A stretch of DNA of 60,673 nucleotides from NCBI RefSeq assembly GCF_000472705.1, contig NZ_AXAE01000035.1:1-60673 (forward strand). The letters are read 5' to 3'. The translations under genes were made by a program, and so were the position numbers. Shown here one piece after another: positions 27,057 to 37,160 of this stretch; the first letter of the stretch is position 1; the number at the start of each line of letters is the position of its first letter. This stretch comes from Mesorhizobium erdmanii USDA 3471. GTDB taxonomy: Bacteria > Pseudomonadota > Alphaproteobacteria > Rhizobiales > Rhizobiaceae. The notes beneath the pieces were generated by a model, which searched no databases, had not been told where the DNA came from, and worked only from the letters and a program-made list of their open reading frames with translations.

Positions 27057-28955
27057 TCAGGTCTCTCCAAGCCAGAATGTATCGGGCATATAGACACCGA
27101 AATAGGCAGTCGGGTCGTAGCCGTAGAGCGCCTTGTCAGGCAGGTTGCGCAGCCGCGAGGACACCAGAACCGGCTGATAAGTTGCGTTCACGGTGCCGAT
27201 CGAAAACACCTGATCGGTGTAGATCGATAGCATTGAATTCCAGATTTCGGCGCGCTCCGCGGCTTCAGTTGATGCGTTCCAGCGCTTGAGCAAAGCCATC
27301 AGCTCGACCACTTCAGGAAGATCGGGCGCCTCACCCATCGTGCCATGAGACAAATAGTGAGCACCCCAGAGCGGCCATTGCAGCTGGTCGTCGATGGTGG
27401 GGGCCAACTGGTACGGGTTCATGTCGGCGGTCGGCACGCCGTTGTCGATGCCCGACCACATCGACATCATGATCTCGCCGCCAAGTGCGCGGCTGCGGAA
27501 GATGTCTCGCTGCGAAGTCCGGATGAACAGGGCAATGCCGATCTTGCGCCAGTGATCGGTAATGAGTTCGAGAGCGTCGGTTTCCAGGGTGCTTTCGCCG
27601 GCCGTTTCCACGATGACCTGCGCCAAGCGTCCGTCGGGAAGTATCCGCAGCCCGTCATTGTCACGCTTCTGAAGCCCGACCTCGTCGAGCAGGCCATTGG
27701 CCTGGTCGGGATCATGGGCGACCCAGGCTTTCGCGAATTCCGGCCGATAGAGCGGGCTCTCCGGCAGGACCGTGTCGGCACTTTCCTGCGCCAATCCGTA
27801 GAACACGGCCAAATTGATCTCGCGCCTGTCCACAGCGAGCGAAAGTGCCCGGCGCACGCGCACGTCTCGGAAGAGGCTACGCCACACCTGGTCGGAGCAA
27901 TTCAGATTTGGCAGCAGCGCCAGCCGCGAGCCCTGTGTGCGTTTCCACAGATGCATCTTCACCGGGTAGCGCTTCTCCGCGTCCTTCAGGAAAGAGTAAT
28001 CGGCGAAGTCAATTCCCATGCATTGCAGGTCGCTCTCACCAGCACCCGTCTTGGCGGAAATGATCGCCGACGAGCTGACATTCATGACAATCCGGTCAAC
28101 ATAGGGCAGTTGCCGGCCATTTTCGTCAATTCGATGAAAGAATGGGTTGCGCTCGAAGACGAACTGCTCAGCCGGCGGCTTGGTCCGGTTCTGCCAGGGA
28201 TCCAGCGTCGGCAGCTCCGGGTTCTCCGGGCGATACTGCCGCGACATGCGGATGTGCAAGAGCGTCCATTTCTTGGCCCGGTACTCCTTCATCAGCCCGG
28301 CTAGCCGGAATGGATCCTGGTATTTCTTGTGGAACTGCTTGAGATAGGCGGACGGCAGAACAAGCGGTAGAGGCGAAGCAGCGGCAAGCTTTGGCAGGAA
28401 GTCGGGATTGGGCGCTTCCCAACTATAGCGGACCGTCAACGGATCGACGATCTCGAAACGAGGCGGCTTGCCGTCCGCCAGCAGTGCCGGGGCGAGCCCG
28501 CCCTCCGAAAGCTCGTCGTTCAGCCAGACATCTTCCCAACAATAGCGAAAATCCTCCGGCGTCAGCAGGCTACCGTCGGACCATTTATGTCCTTCCCGTA
28601 TCTTGAACGTGAAGACGCGATTATTCGCTACATCGAAACTTTCCAGAATGTCGGCTTGCATCTTCAGCTTTTCGTCATAGCCGACCAGCCGAGCATACCC
28701 GTAGATCGTCATCATCCGGATATCTTTCTGGCTGCCGATGATCGTGCGCAGCGTGCCGCCATACTGGCCGGGCTGCCGGCCCATCAAAGCGAGATTCAAA
28801 GAACGCGGGCTCTTGGGCAGGCGGTCGGCGAGTGCCGGCAGCGCCCTGGCCTTCAACTGCGGCTGAAGAAATTCCGGCTCCAGATCGACGGCGCGCGCCG
28901 TGCCAGGCAGAAATGCCGAAGCCATGAAGCCAAGGAGGGTGCGCCGGCGGATCAA
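27057..28955 (-). CDS. ABC transporter substrate-binding protein, SBP family 5
   Basis: A 632-residue periplasmic binding protein for a peptide-like or opine-like substrate. The N-terminus has a twin-arginine-like signal (IRRRTLLGFMASAFLPGTARA). The SBP_bac_5 core shows FKIREGHKWSDGSLLTPEDF and later DVRVRRALSLAVDRREI, as in DppA/OppA proteins. The best start is TTG at 28955, which overlaps the ATPase gene's stop; the longer open frame upstream lies inside the ATPase gene. The ligand cannot be predicted. It is larger than typical OppA, as in the AgaA/YejA group. Confidence 0.93.
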   Translation of the reverse strand: MIRRRTLLGFMASAFLPGTARAVDLEPEFLQPQLKARALPALADRLPKSPRSLNLALMGRQPGQYGGTLRTIIGSQKDIRMMTIYGYARLVGYDEKLKMQADILESFDVANNRVFTFKIREGHKWSDGSLLTPEDFRYCWEDVWLNDELSEGGLAPALLADGKPPRFEIVDPLTVRYSWEAPNPDFLPKLAAASPLPLVLPSAYLKQFHKKYQDPFRLAGLMKEYRAKKWTLLHIRMSRQYRPENPELPTLDPWQNRTKPPAEQFVFERNPFFHRIDENGRQLPYVDRIVMNVSSSAIISAKTGAGESDLQCMGIDFADYSFLKDAEKRYPVKMHLWKRTQGSRLALLPNLNCSDQVWRSLFRDVRVRRALSLAVDRREINLAVFYGLAQESADTVLPESPLYRPEFAKAWVAHDPDQANGLLDEVGLQKRDNDGLRILPDGRLAQVIVETAGESTLETDALELITDHWRKIGIALFIRTSQRDIFRSRALGGEIMMSMWSGIDNGVPTADMNPYQLAPTIDDQLQWPLWGAHYLSHGTMGEAPDLPEVVELMALLKRWNASTEAAERAEIWNSMLSIYTDQVFSIGTVNATYQPVLVSSRLRNLPDKALYGYDPTAYFGVYMPDTFWLGET

Positions 28956-30847
28956 TGGCGTAACTCGCTGACGTCGGACGAACGTCGGGCCAGCACGAGA
29001 TGGCCGCCGCCAAGATCGAGCGGCGACAGGATATCCTCGTCGCCCTCGTCGCGGAATTGCGGTCCCCATGCGCTGGTATCGGAAGCGCCCCCGAGCTTCA
29101 GCGTCTTAAAATCCATCGGCCTGTCGAGATCCGGGAAAGGTACCGCGGCGACCAGTGAGCGCGTGTAGGGGTGGACCGGTTTCCTAAGCAGAACTTCGCG
29201 CGGCGCAAGCTCGACGATACGCCCGCCGCACATTACCGCGATGCGGTCTGCCATGTAGTCCACCACCGCCAGATTGTGGGATATGAACAGGTAGGTCAGG
29301 CCTAGTTCCTTCTGCAGGTCCTTCAGAAGGTTCAGGATCTGCGCCTGGACAGAGACATCGAGCGCCGAAACCGGCTCGTCGCAGATCAGGAGTTCAGGCC
29401 CCAGCGCCAACGCGCGCGCGATGCCGATACGCTGACGCTGCCCGCCTGAGAAACTGTGCGGATAACGCTTGATGAAGCGCGGATCGAGTCCGATTGCCTG
29501 CATCAGGCTCTTGACCGTGGCGAGTCGGGACGCGGCATTGCCGCGTCGATGGATTTCCAGCGGCTCGCTCAAGATGTTCTCCACCGTCATGCGAGGTGAA
29601 AGCGACGAAACCGGATCCTGGAAGACCATCTGGATTTTCGCGCGCAGCATGCGCAGGGTGTTTCCCTCGGCCTCCAAGACGTCGATTGATCTGTCGCGGC
29701 CGTTGAAGACCACGGAGCCGCCGCTGGGGGTGACAGCCCGCATGAGGATCTTGCTGACAGTGGTTTTGCCGCAACCGCTTTCGCCGACCAGACCCAGGCA
29801 CTCGCCCCGCCTGATATCGAAGCTCACGCCGTCCACGGCGCGAATAGAGGTTTGCTGATTCCCGCCGAACCATCCGGACTTGCGGGTGGTGTAGACCTTT
29901 TCCAGATCCCTCACCGAGAGCAGGATGTCGTCGGCCCCTTTCGATGCCGGCGCCGTCTGCTTGCCGAGCAGGTTCCCGACATTCACCGGCACCTCGCGAA
30001 GCGCCTTTAGTCTTTCGCCAGGCTTCAGGTCGAAATGGGGAACAGCTGCCATCAGGCCCTTCAGGTAAGGGTGACCCGGCCGGCGGAATATCGCCTCCAC
30101 AGGTCCCGCTTCCATGATCTCGCCATGGTACATCACCACCACTTCGTCGGCGACATTGGCGACAACGCCGAGGTCGTGCGTGATCAGCAGCATCGCCATG
30201 TTCAGCTTGGTCTGAAGCTCGCGCAGCAACTGCAGGATTTGCGCCTGGATGGTGACGTCCAACGCCGTCGTCGGCTCATCGGCGATCAACAAAGCGGGCC
30301 GACAGATAAGAGCCATGGCGATCATGGCGCGTTGACGCAATCCTCCTGAAAGTTCAAAGGGATACATGTCGTAGGCGCGCTTGGGATTGGGAAAGCCGAC
30401 AAGGCTGAGCATTTCCTCTGTCCGCGCCTTGCGCTCCGCCCGCCCCATCGGTGTATGAATCTGCAGGGATTCGCTGACCTGGTTGCCGATCGTGTGCAGC
30501 GGCGACAGTGATGTCATCGGCTCCTGAAAGATCTTGCCGATGCGGCTGCCTCTCAACGCCCGGATTCCGGGTCCGTCACGCGGCATCTGCAGGATATCCT
30601 GCGTCGTGCCGGGCTTTTCAGGATCGGAAAACAGAATACGGCCGCGAACACGGGCTGTGTTCGGCAAAATGCCCATCACGGCCTGGCTCAGAACTGATTT
30701 TCCGGAACCTGACTCGCCCACAAGCGCGGTAACCTTGCCGGGCAGGACGCGAAGACTTGCGCGCCTGACGGCATGCAACGGTCCACCGATAATGGCAAAC
30801 GAGATGCCAACATCTTCGATCCGCAGCAGATCAACACCTGAATTCAT
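28952..30847 (-). CDS. Dual-domain ABC transporter ATPase (YejF-like)
   Basis: A 631-residue cytoplasmic protein with two complete nucleotide-binding domains, corresponding to fused OppD and OppF. Domain one has Walker A GESGSGKS, signature LSGGLRQR and Walker B LLIADEPTTALD. Domain two has Walker A GESGCGKT, signature FSGGQRQR and Walker B LLICDEPVSALD. Each ends with the oligopeptide-transporter C-terminal extension (HPYLKGL, HPYTRSL). It is the first gene of the importer operon. All catalytic residues are present, in contrast to the degenerate ABC protein at 38734-41448. Confidence 0.96.
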   Translation of the reverse strand: MNSGVDLLRIEDVGISFAIIGGPLHAVRRASLRVLPGKVTALVGESGSGKSVLSQAVMGILPNTARVRGRILFSDPEKPGTTQDILQMPRDGPGIRALRGSRIGKIFQEPMTSLSPLHTIGNQVSESLQIHTPMGRAERKARTEEMLSLVGFPNPKRAYDMYPFELSGGLRQRAMIAMALICRPALLIADEPTTALDVTIQAQILQLLRELQTKLNMAMLLITHDLGVVANVADEVVVMYHGEIMEAGPVEAIFRRPGHPYLKGLMAAVPHFDLKPGERLKALREVPVNVGNLLGKQTAPASKGADDILLSVRDLEKVYTTRKSGWFGGNQQTSIRAVDGVSFDIRRGECLGLVGESGCGKTTVSKILMRAVTPSGGSVVFNGRDRSIDVLEAEGNTLRMLRAKIQMVFQDPVSSLSPRMTVENILSEPLEIHRRGNAASRLATVKSLMQAIGLDPRFIKRYPHSFSGGQRQRIGIARALALGPELLICDEPVSALDVSVQAQILNLLKDLQKELGLTYLFISHNLAVVDYMADRIAVMCGGRIVELAPREVLLRKPVHPYTRSLVAAVPFPDLDRPMDFKTLKLGGASDTSAWGPQFRDEGDEDILSPLDLGGGHLVLARRSSDVSELRH

Positions 30848-30989
30848 TCTCGCACCAGCCCCACTCTGGCAGTCCAGAAAGCGAGACTAGCGCATTGCCA
30901 GCCCAGAGCAACTTGGATTCGAAACGGTCGCCCGTCGTGGAACCGACGACTGGACGTCTACCAACGACGTTCGGGCCGGATTGTGGCGG

Positions 30990-32330
30990 TTACTGGAGCT
31001 TGCTCGGGTCGCCCGCCGATATCCGCGCCGTATCGCGATGAAGCAGCATGACCTGCTCGGCTTCCGATCTTCGGTCGTGAATCGGCTCCGGCGCAGCGTC
31101 TTCATCGAGTGAGAGAGCACCCGACGGATCGGGCGTAAGCACCGTCAGCTTCTGCTTGATGCCCGCCAGTTCCTCATTGCCCAGCGTCAGCCAGCTGTTG
31201 GCGCCGCAATAACTGGCGAACTCTTTGCTGGCGAGTACGCTGTGCGGATATTTCTTGGTCAGGGTCTGGAGGCGCTGGACCTCGTTTACAGCCGAGCCGA
31301 AGGCAGAGAATGTGAGCCGGTCGGTAAGCCCGACATTGCCGAACATCACATTACCGACATGCAGGCCGATACCAAATTTTATGCCGCCCAACCCTTGCTC
31401 CTTCCTGCGCAGATTGAGATCCATCATGCGCGCGGTGGCTTTGTGCGCGGCCGCGAGAGCAGCCTGGCAGGCGACCTCGGACTGCGAGCGGTGTCTTTCG
31501 CAAGGGTAGACGGCAATGAAGCCATCCCCGATGAAACTCATGATCTGCCCGCCTTTGCGATTGAAAGGTGCGGCAACGGCGTCGAAAAACTGGTTCAGCG
31601 TATCGATATAGATTTCGCGGCCGGAGGTTTCGGCAAGCCTCGACGATCCACGCATATCGCCCATGACCAGCGCGGCCCGGATTGTATCGCCCTCGCCGCG
31701 CTTGATCTGGCCGTCCAGCACGCGCCTACCAGCGTCGCCGCCGAGATAAGTGGTCATCATGTTGTCGGCGAGCTTGGTGAGCACCGCCATCTTGGTTGCA
31801 ATAGCGAGATGGCTCTGGATGCGCAGCAGCGCCGAAATCATGCTGTCGCTGAAGCCTGCGGCACTGTCGGTGGACCAGGACCCAATCATGCCCTGACTGG
31901 TGTTGCCGCTGAAGGGATGGACGAAAGCCATGTAGTCGGTGACGCCGATAAGCCTGAGTTCCTCGAAAATAGGAAACTCCGGCGGCAATGACGGATCGAT
32001 CCGGCGTCGCAGATGATCGAGCTTGTTGTTGAGCAGATGGTAGTATGGGCTGGTGAGGAATCTGTCGGACGGCCCGCTGGGCTCGGTTCGGAAGCCTTCC
32101 ACTTCTATGCCCTGGCCGCGAAACCAGGTGAAGCCAAGCGCGTCATAAAGCGGATGGAGCATCGAAAAGCTCAAATGCACCCGCTTCAGCGGCAGGCCGG
32201 CAGCAGCCAGCCGTTCGCAAAAGCCTTTTACCAATGTTTCCAGGTCGCTGCCCGCCAGCGCCGATTGGTTCAGCCAATCGGCAACCTTATCCATGAGAAT
32301 GGTGGAAATTTCTGCTTGCGCTGTGCTCAT
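30990..32330 (-). CDS. Class III nucleotidyl cyclase, atypical substrate pocket
   Basis: A 446-residue protein. The N-terminal 210 residues are a conserved sensor-like region found in several rhizobial cyclases but not assigned to a named domain here. The cyclase spans about 215-400, with metal Asp 225 (LVMGDMRGSS) and 269 (SFIGDGFIAVYP). Position 265, normally Lys in adenylate cyclases, is Ser, and the second specificity site reads FSAFGSAVNEVQRLQ, lacking the usual Asp. It is probably active but with uncertain nucleotide preference. ATG 32330 is preferred over the open upstream frame. It lies between the importer operon and the nucleotide-sugar dehydrogenase, on the same strand as both. Confidence 0.88.
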   Translation of the reverse strand: MSTAQAEISTILMDKVADWLNQSALAGSDLETLVKGFCERLAAAGLPLKRVHLSFSMLHPLYDALGFTWFRGQGIEVEGFRTEPSGPSDRFLTSPYYHLLNNKLDHLRRRIDPSLPPEFPIFEELRLIGVTDYMAFVHPFSGNTSQGMIGSWSTDSAAGFSDSMISALLRIQSHLAIATKMAVLTKLADNMMTTYLGGDAGRRVLDGQIKRGEGDTIRAALVMGDMRGSSRLAETSGREIYIDTLNQFFDAVAAPFNRKGGQIMSFIGDGFIAVYPCERHRSQSEVACQAALAAAHKATARMMDLNLRRKEQGLGGIKFGIGLHVGNVMFGNVGLTDRLTFSAFGSAVNEVQRLQTLTKKYPHSVLASKEFASYCGANSWLTLGNEELAGIKQKLTVLTPDPSGALSLDEDAAPEPIHDRRSEAEQVMLLHRDTARISAGDPSKLQ

Positions 32331-32597
32331 TCTATCTCGAAACCCATTGAAGACGGAGCCATTGTCCTTTGATCCGCCATAACACCGTCCCCGCCAACGA
32401 CCCAAAGATAAGGCCCCGAAGTCAACGAGGCCGGCTTCGGCGGCATGCGGCAAGGAATTTCCCGGATGACTATCCTTGCAACCAAGGAGCGGGCGTAACT
32501 GCTTCTATGTCCTGTGAGGCCTTATGTGGCGAAGCTGCCAGCGGAGTGCAATCACGATCCTGACATCGGGCAAAAAAATTCGCCGGCTCAGACGCTG

Positions 32598-33941
32598 TCA
32601 GGCCTTCACCACCGTCTCTCGGGCCAGCCCGAGGCGGCCGAAAACATTGCGTGTATCGACGATCAGAAGGGCGTGATCCGCGATCGTCTGATAGTTGATC
32701 GCGTCGTGGTCGGTTGCAACGACCACGGCATCGAAATCCTTCAAGGCCGCCTCGGTCAATTCGACCGAGCGGCGCCCTTTGATCGCCATGTGCTCCCGTG
32801 TGGTCGGTATCTCGGTAACATGCGGATCGTGGAATTCCGCCTTGCCGCCCCATTCCTCGATGAGCTCTATGAGCCGCAGTGAGGGGCTTTCGCGGATGTC
32901 GGGCACATTCTTCTTATAGGCTAGCCCGATGATGAGGATGCGAGAGCGGCTGAGCGCTTTGCCGCAGCGCCGGTCCAGTGCCTTCGCAAGTTCATCGACC
33001 ACATGACGCGGCATGGCCGTATTGATCTCCGCCGCCAGCTCGATGAAGCGGGTCGGCAGTTCGTATTCGCGCGCCTTCCACGTCAGGTAGAAGGGATCGA
33101 TCGGGACGCAGTGCCCGCCAAGTCCCGGGCCAGGATAGAAAGGCATATAGCCGAAGGGCTTGGTCTTTGCCGCCTCGATCACCTCCCAGATGTCGATGCC
33201 CATCGCACCGAGCACGACCTTCAACTCGTTGACGAGGGCTATGTTGACCGAGCGGAAGATGTTTTCCGTCAGCTTGACCGCCTCGGCGGTCGCCGTGCTG
33301 GAAACCGGAACGACGGTCTTGACCACGCTTTGGTAGAAAGCCTGCACGAGCGTGGCTGCTTCAACGCCGTCGCCTGCCACGACCTTGGGGATCGTCGCGA
33401 CTTCGAAGCTGCGATTGCCGGGATCCTCGCGTTCGGGCGAGAAGCCGAGGAAGAAGTCCGTCTTCGACGGCAAGCCGGTTTCTTCCAGTATGGGCTTGAT
33501 CACGTCGTCGGTGGTGCCGGGATAGGTGGTCGATTCCAGCACGATCAGCTGGCCGAGACGCAGATGCTTGGCGATGGTGGTTGCCGTGTTCCTGACAAAG
33601 GAGAGGTCCGGCTCACGGTGTTTGGTCAGCGGTGTCGGAACGCAGATGATGATGACATCGCAGACGGCCAGCTCGGAAAAATCGGCGGTGGCGCGGAACC
33701 GTCCGCTCGCCACATGGCCGGCAAGGGCCATCGACGTCACCGCCTCGATGTAGGATTGGCCCTTGTTCAGGCTCTCGACCTTCTGGGTTTCGATGTCGAA
33801 GCCCGAAACCGGAAAGCCGGCGCGCGCGATCGCAACCGACAGCGGCAACCCGACATAGCCCAGTCCGATCACGCCGACTTGCGCTGCGCGCGTCGAAATC
33901 CGGTTCAAAAGACGGTCATATGTCGATCGTGAGGCGTCCAA
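32598..33941 (-). CDS. Nucleotide-sugar dehydrogenase (UDP-GlcNAc/UDP-glucose 6-dehydrogenase family)
   Basis: A 447-residue enzyme that would oxidise the C6 hydroxyl of a UDP-sugar to the uronic acid, using NAD. The NAD-binding motif is VGVIGLGYVGLPL. The catalytic cysteine is in GPGLGGHCVPIDPFYL. The C-terminal UDP-binding domain carries LIIGLAYKKNVPDIRESPS. The length and the NAD/Cys layout match the WbpA/VipA-like group acting on UDP-GlcNAc, but the precise sugar cannot be told. Its product would feed the nearby glycosyltransferases. It is on the minus strand with the DUF3095 gene upstream. Confidence 0.92.
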   Translation of the reverse strand: MDASRSTYDRLLNRISTRAAQVGVIGLGYVGLPLSVAIARAGFPVSGFDIETQKVESLNKGQSYIEAVTSMALAGHVASGRFRATADFSELAVCDVIIICVPTPLTKHREPDLSFVRNTATTIAKHLRLGQLIVLESTTYPGTTDDVIKPILEETGLPSKTDFFLGFSPEREDPGNRSFEVATIPKVVAGDGVEAATLVQAFYQSVVKTVVPVSSTATAEAVKLTENIFRSVNIALVNELKVVLGAMGIDIWEVIEAAKTKPFGYMPFYPGPGLGGHCVPIDPFYLTWKAREYELPTRFIELAAEINTAMPRHVVDELAKALDRRCGKALSRSRILIIGLAYKKNVPDIRESPSLRLIELIEEWGGKAEFHDPHVTEIPTTREHMAIKGRRSVELTEAALKDFDAVVVATDHDAINYQTIADHALLIVDTRNVFGRLGLARETVVKA

Positions 33942-34053
33942 AAAACTGCTTTCCCATCAATTCGGACAGACTACCCGCGCCCACGGCGAGGCTCACCGGG
34001 TCCCAAAGAACCATGGCCGAGGCATATTGCCGAAAATCGATTTCCGCAAGCCG

Positions 34054-35223
34054 TCATTGGACCGGCGCCTTCGCCTTCAGGCTTGCGGCAGCCATCGCAT
34101 AGCCGCCGTCGGCGCCATCGATGAAATGAACATGATCGGGCTGCAGCGGCGAGATGACGAGGCAGGTCATCAAGGCCGACTTCTGGCGGTGCAGGCCATA
34201 GCTGCAAATGCCGGCCTCTTCCGCCTGTTTCAGCCGGTTCTCGATCCGGTGCAAGACATCCGCGTCAACATCGATGGTCATCTTCAAGCCGTCGTCGAAC
34301 TTGCGGAAATCCGAATTGCTGGCCACCTCGCGTTTGTAGACCTTCGGATCGAAACGGCCGATCGTCCAGCCAAATCTATCGGTGACAGCCGTAAGCGTCA
34401 TCAGGAACATCACCCACAGCTTCACCCGCCACCGCCACCCTGGCGGCGCCGTGGCCCGCGCCTCAACATCGAGGCCGGCGGGCAACAGACTGTAGGCCGG
34501 CCCGTCCACCGGCACCGGGTGGCCATCACGCTCCTGCCTGCCGGCAAGGGCGATAATGTCGGACGCCAGAAACTGAAAACCGCGCAAGTCTCGCGAAACC
34601 CCCGGTATCGCTATGATCGAGACGATTTCGCCGTGCCGGGCTTCGATCGGGTTCCAGCGGCAGGAGAGGCCGGTCAGATCCGGCCGCGCGCCGGCCGGCG
34701 CAGGGTCGATGCGGTAGCGCCCGGCTTTCATCTCGGCTTCCGCCCAACTGCCGCCGCCGCCGGCGAACATGGCATAGAAGGCCGCTTCGGAGGCCTGGAA
34801 CCTCGCCACGCGAACATCGAAACCTTGCGCTCTTATGTCCTTTATCGGCACGATTGCCGCACGCAAGGTCAGGTCCAGTTCGTCCGCCACCCATCTCTGG
34901 ACAGAAGCCAGCGCGTTGCGGGCGATCTCAAGCGCCGAGCCGGGAAACGCCACGAGTGCGCCGTCGCCGCCGAAGACATAGGGAAGGTCTTGCCGGCCCA
35001 GCGCATTGAGCAGCGCCGAAATGACGCTGGCGCCGGCCATATTGACGATTTTATAGCGCCCCGCCTCGATCGCCTTGGTCGAGCCGACAATGTCGGCGGT
35101 CGCCAGCGCCCAGCCATCGGGCAGAGGCCGATAATTGTCGATATCGGCAACGCTTTCGAACTTTGCGAAGACTGGCAAGGAACCGACAAACGGGTCGGAC
35201 GCGACAGCTGTTTCCATGAGCAT
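34054..35223 (-). CDS. DUF3095 family protein, cyclase-like N-terminal domain
   Basis: A 389-residue protein. The N-terminal 250 residues resemble class III cyclases: metal Asp 44 in ALATADIVGSTKAIEAGR, then Asp 87 in YVFGGDGALVAFPG. The adenine-contacting Lys position is Val. A weakly hydrophobic segment follows (RWRVKLWVMFLMTLTAV), then a domain ending in a conserved C-terminal DUF3095 pattern (SYGLHRQKSALMTCLV, DHVHFIDGADGGYAMAA). DUF3095 proteins are known but their enzyme activity is, to my knowledge, undefined. It could be a divergent cyclase or an inactive sensor. Two in-frame ATGs, at 35223 and 35217, are possible starts. It is divergent from the GT4 gene 86 bp away. Confidence 0.85.
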   Translation of the reverse strand: MLMETAVASDPFVGSLPVFAKFESVADIDNYRPLPDGWALATADIVGSTKAIEAGRYKIVNMAGASVISALLNALGRQDLPYVFGGDGALVAFPGSALEIARNALASVQRWVADELDLTLRAAIVPIKDIRAQGFDVRVARFQASEAAFYAMFAGGGGSWAEAEMKAGRYRIDPAPAGARPDLTGLSCRWNPIEARHGEIVSIIAIPGVSRDLRGFQFLASDIIALAGRQERDGHPVPVDGPAYSLLPAGLDVEARATAPPGWRWRVKLWVMFLMTLTAVTDRFGWTIGRFDPKVYKREVASNSDFRKFDDGLKMTIDVDADVLHRIENRLKQAEEAGICSYGLHRQKSALMTCLVISPLQPDHVHFIDGADGGYAMAAASLKAKAPVQ

Positions 35224-35309
35224 TAGATAGCACATTCCAACGCTTGAAGGTGAAGTCCATCGTGCTTCGAAATTGACTTGCGCAGGCTTTCCGATGATAG
35301 GGTCGCGCG

Positions 35310-36398
35310 ATGCGAATTGCCTTCTACGCGCCGCTGAAGTCACCCAACCATCCCGTCGTCTCCGGCGACCGCCAGATGGCACGGATGCTGGTCAAGGCGC
35401 TGGAGCACGGAGGGCATAGCGTCGAACTGGCATCTGAGTTGCGCTTCTATCTACGGCAGCCGGAGCCGAAAAGTTTCGATGCGCTCAAGATCGTGGCCGC
35501 AGACGAAGCCGCGCGGCTGACCAAGCTTTGGCATCGTGACGGCAAGCCCGATCTCTGGTTCACCTACCATCCCTATTACAAGGCGCCCGACTTGATCGGG
35601 CCCGAGCTGGCGTCGACCTTTGCTGTCCCCTATGTGACAGCGGAAGCCTCCTATTCCAGGCGACGCAACGCCGGCTTTTGGGCCGATAGCCAGGCGTTGG
35701 TGGCGCGAGCCATCGAACAGGCGGCGCTGAATATCTGCTTCACCCAAAGGGATCACCAGGGGCTGACAGATGCGATTCCCGACGCCGCTTTCGGCATGCT
35801 TTCGCCCTTCATCGACACATCGGCATTCCGCGAAATGCCGTCACGGGGTTGTCCGGCGCGCCTCGTTACCATCGCCATGATGCGCCCCGGCGACAAAGTC
35901 CAAAGCTATCGCATGCTGGCGCAAGCGCTCGGTTCGATCGGCCACCTGCCCTGGACCATGTCGGTGGTCGGCGACGGACCTGCCCGCGACGAGGTCAAAG
36001 CGCAATTCTCCGGCTTGCCCGCCGACCGTATCGAATGGCTAGGCGCGATCGAGCCGGCCACAGTGCCGGATGTCCTTTACACCGGGGGAATCTACGTCTG
36101 GCCGGGTTATGGCGAGGCCTATGGCGTTGCCTATCTTGAAGGACAGGCCGCCGGCCTTCCGGTGGTGGCTCAGGACATTGCCGGCGTGCCGGAGGTGGTG
36201 CGGGATGGCCAGACTGGGATTCTCACCCCGCCGGGCGATGTGGCGGCGTTCGCTTCCGCCATTGAAAGGCTGCTGGCCCGTAACGACGAGAGAACCATCA
36301 TGGCCGCGGAGGCTAGACGTTTCGTCCTCGAAGAACGTTCCCTTGGCGCTGCGGCAGCGCGACTGGCCGAACTTCTCAAGAAGATCCTGGTCTCATGA
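35310..36398 (+). CDS. GT4-family glycosyltransferase
   Basis: A 362-residue cytoplasmic glycosyltransferase of GT-B fold. The N-terminus (MRIAFYAPLKSPNHPVVSGDRQMARMLVKAL) and the C-terminal donor-binding region (GIYVWPGYGEAYGVAYLEGQAAGLPVVA, where the EX7E glutamates are readable) are typical of group 1 enzymes. It is followed by the deacetylase gene in an ATGA overlap, so the two form an operon. The donor sugar is unknown. The gene is divergent from the DUF3095 protein gene, which may share its regulation. Confidence 0.92.
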   Translation: MRIAFYAPLKSPNHPVVSGDRQMARMLVKALEHGGHSVELASELRFYLRQPEPKSFDALKIVAADEAARLTKLWHRDGKPDLWFTYHPYYKAPDLIGPELASTFAVPYVTAEASYSRRRNAGFWADSQALVARAIEQAALNICFTQRDHQGLTDAIPDAAFGMLSPFIDTSAFREMPSRGCPARLVTIAMMRPGDKVQSYRMLAQALGSIGHLPWTMSVVGDGPARDEVKAQFSGLPADRIEWLGAIEPATVPDVLYTGGIYVWPGYGEAYGVAYLEGQAAGLPVVAQDIAGVPEVVRDGQTGILTPPGDVAAFASAIERLLARNDERTIMAAEARRFVLEERSLGAAAARLAELLKKILVS

Positions 36399-37159
36399 CA
36401 TCCGATCCGATTTGGCAGCCCTTGGTGGAAGAACTGGCGCGCCGGAAACGGGCGGGCCGCAAGTTGGAGTTCTGGCTGCGGGACGACGACGCCGTGGATC
36501 CGACGCCGGCACTTGATCGGCTGCTCAAGCTCACCGGTGCATTCGCGGTTCCGGTTACTCTGGCCGTCATTCCGGCCCGAACCGACGGCAAGCTTGTCGC
36601 GCGGCTTGACGCGGCGCCGCATGCAGCCGTCGCCATCCATGGCTGGGCACACCGAAATCATGCCCCCGAGGACCAGAAAACGCAGGAACTCGGCGCGCAT
36701 CGTCCCCGCGAGGCCGTGCTCCACGATCTGGCTCGCGGATTGTCACGCATAACCGGTTTGCATGGCACACGCGCCGTTCCGATGCTGGTGCCACCCTGGA
36801 ACAGGATCGACGCCAGCCTGGTATCCGACCTTGGATCGACAGGATTTGCGGCATTGTCGGTCTATGGGCCGCCGAAGCCGGCTTCGCTGGCCGTCATCAA
36901 CACCAATGTCGATATCATGGATTGGCATGGCACGCGCGGCTGCCGCGACCATGGCTTGTTGGTTCACGCTATCATCGCGCAAATGCGGCATGCTTTTGAC
37001 GGCGGCGAACCGGTCGGCCTACTCACTCACCATCTCGTACATGATGAATCGGCCTGGCTTTTCCTCGAACGGCTGTTCGCGGTCACAGCAAGGACTGAAG
37101 CCTGCGCATGGCTTCCGATCAAGACCTTGATCGGGCGCGGCATCGAAAGAGGAAAATAG
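36395..37159 (+). CDS. Polysaccharide deacetylase-like protein
   Basis: A 254-residue protein resembling polysaccharide deacetylases of the NodB/DUF2334 type. The metal-binding pattern is partial: WLRDDDAV near residue 27, AIHGWAHRNH (His pair around 78-83), PPWNRID, and a C-terminal HHLVHD. No signal peptide is visible, so it probably acts inside the cell on a lipid-linked or nucleotide-linked glycan. The start lies inside the stop of the GT4 gene (ATGA), so translation is coupled. It could instead hydrolyse another amide on a sugar. It ends one base before the convergent MBL gene's stop. Confidence 0.8.
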   Translation: MTSDPIWQPLVEELARRKRAGRKLEFWLRDDDAVDPTPALDRLLKLTGAFAVPVTLAVIPARTDGKLVARLDAAPHAAVAIHGWAHRNHAPEDQKTQELGAHRPREAVLHDLARGLSRITGLHGTRAVPMLVPPWNRIDASLVSDLGSTGFAALSVYGPPKPASLAVINTNVDIMDWHGTRGCRDHGLLVHAIIAQMRHAFDGGEPVGLLTHHLVHDESAWLFLERLFAVTARTEACAWLPIKTLIGRGIERGK

Positions 37160-37160
37160 C

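Noticed and set aside
33003..33932. Open frame of 309 codons on the plus strand
   Set aside because: It is opposite the nucleotide-sugar dehydrogenase, which has clear catalytic motifs.
34027..35226. Open frame of 399 codons on the plus strand
   Set aside because: It mirrors the DUF3095 gene on the opposite strand and shows only antisense-type composition.
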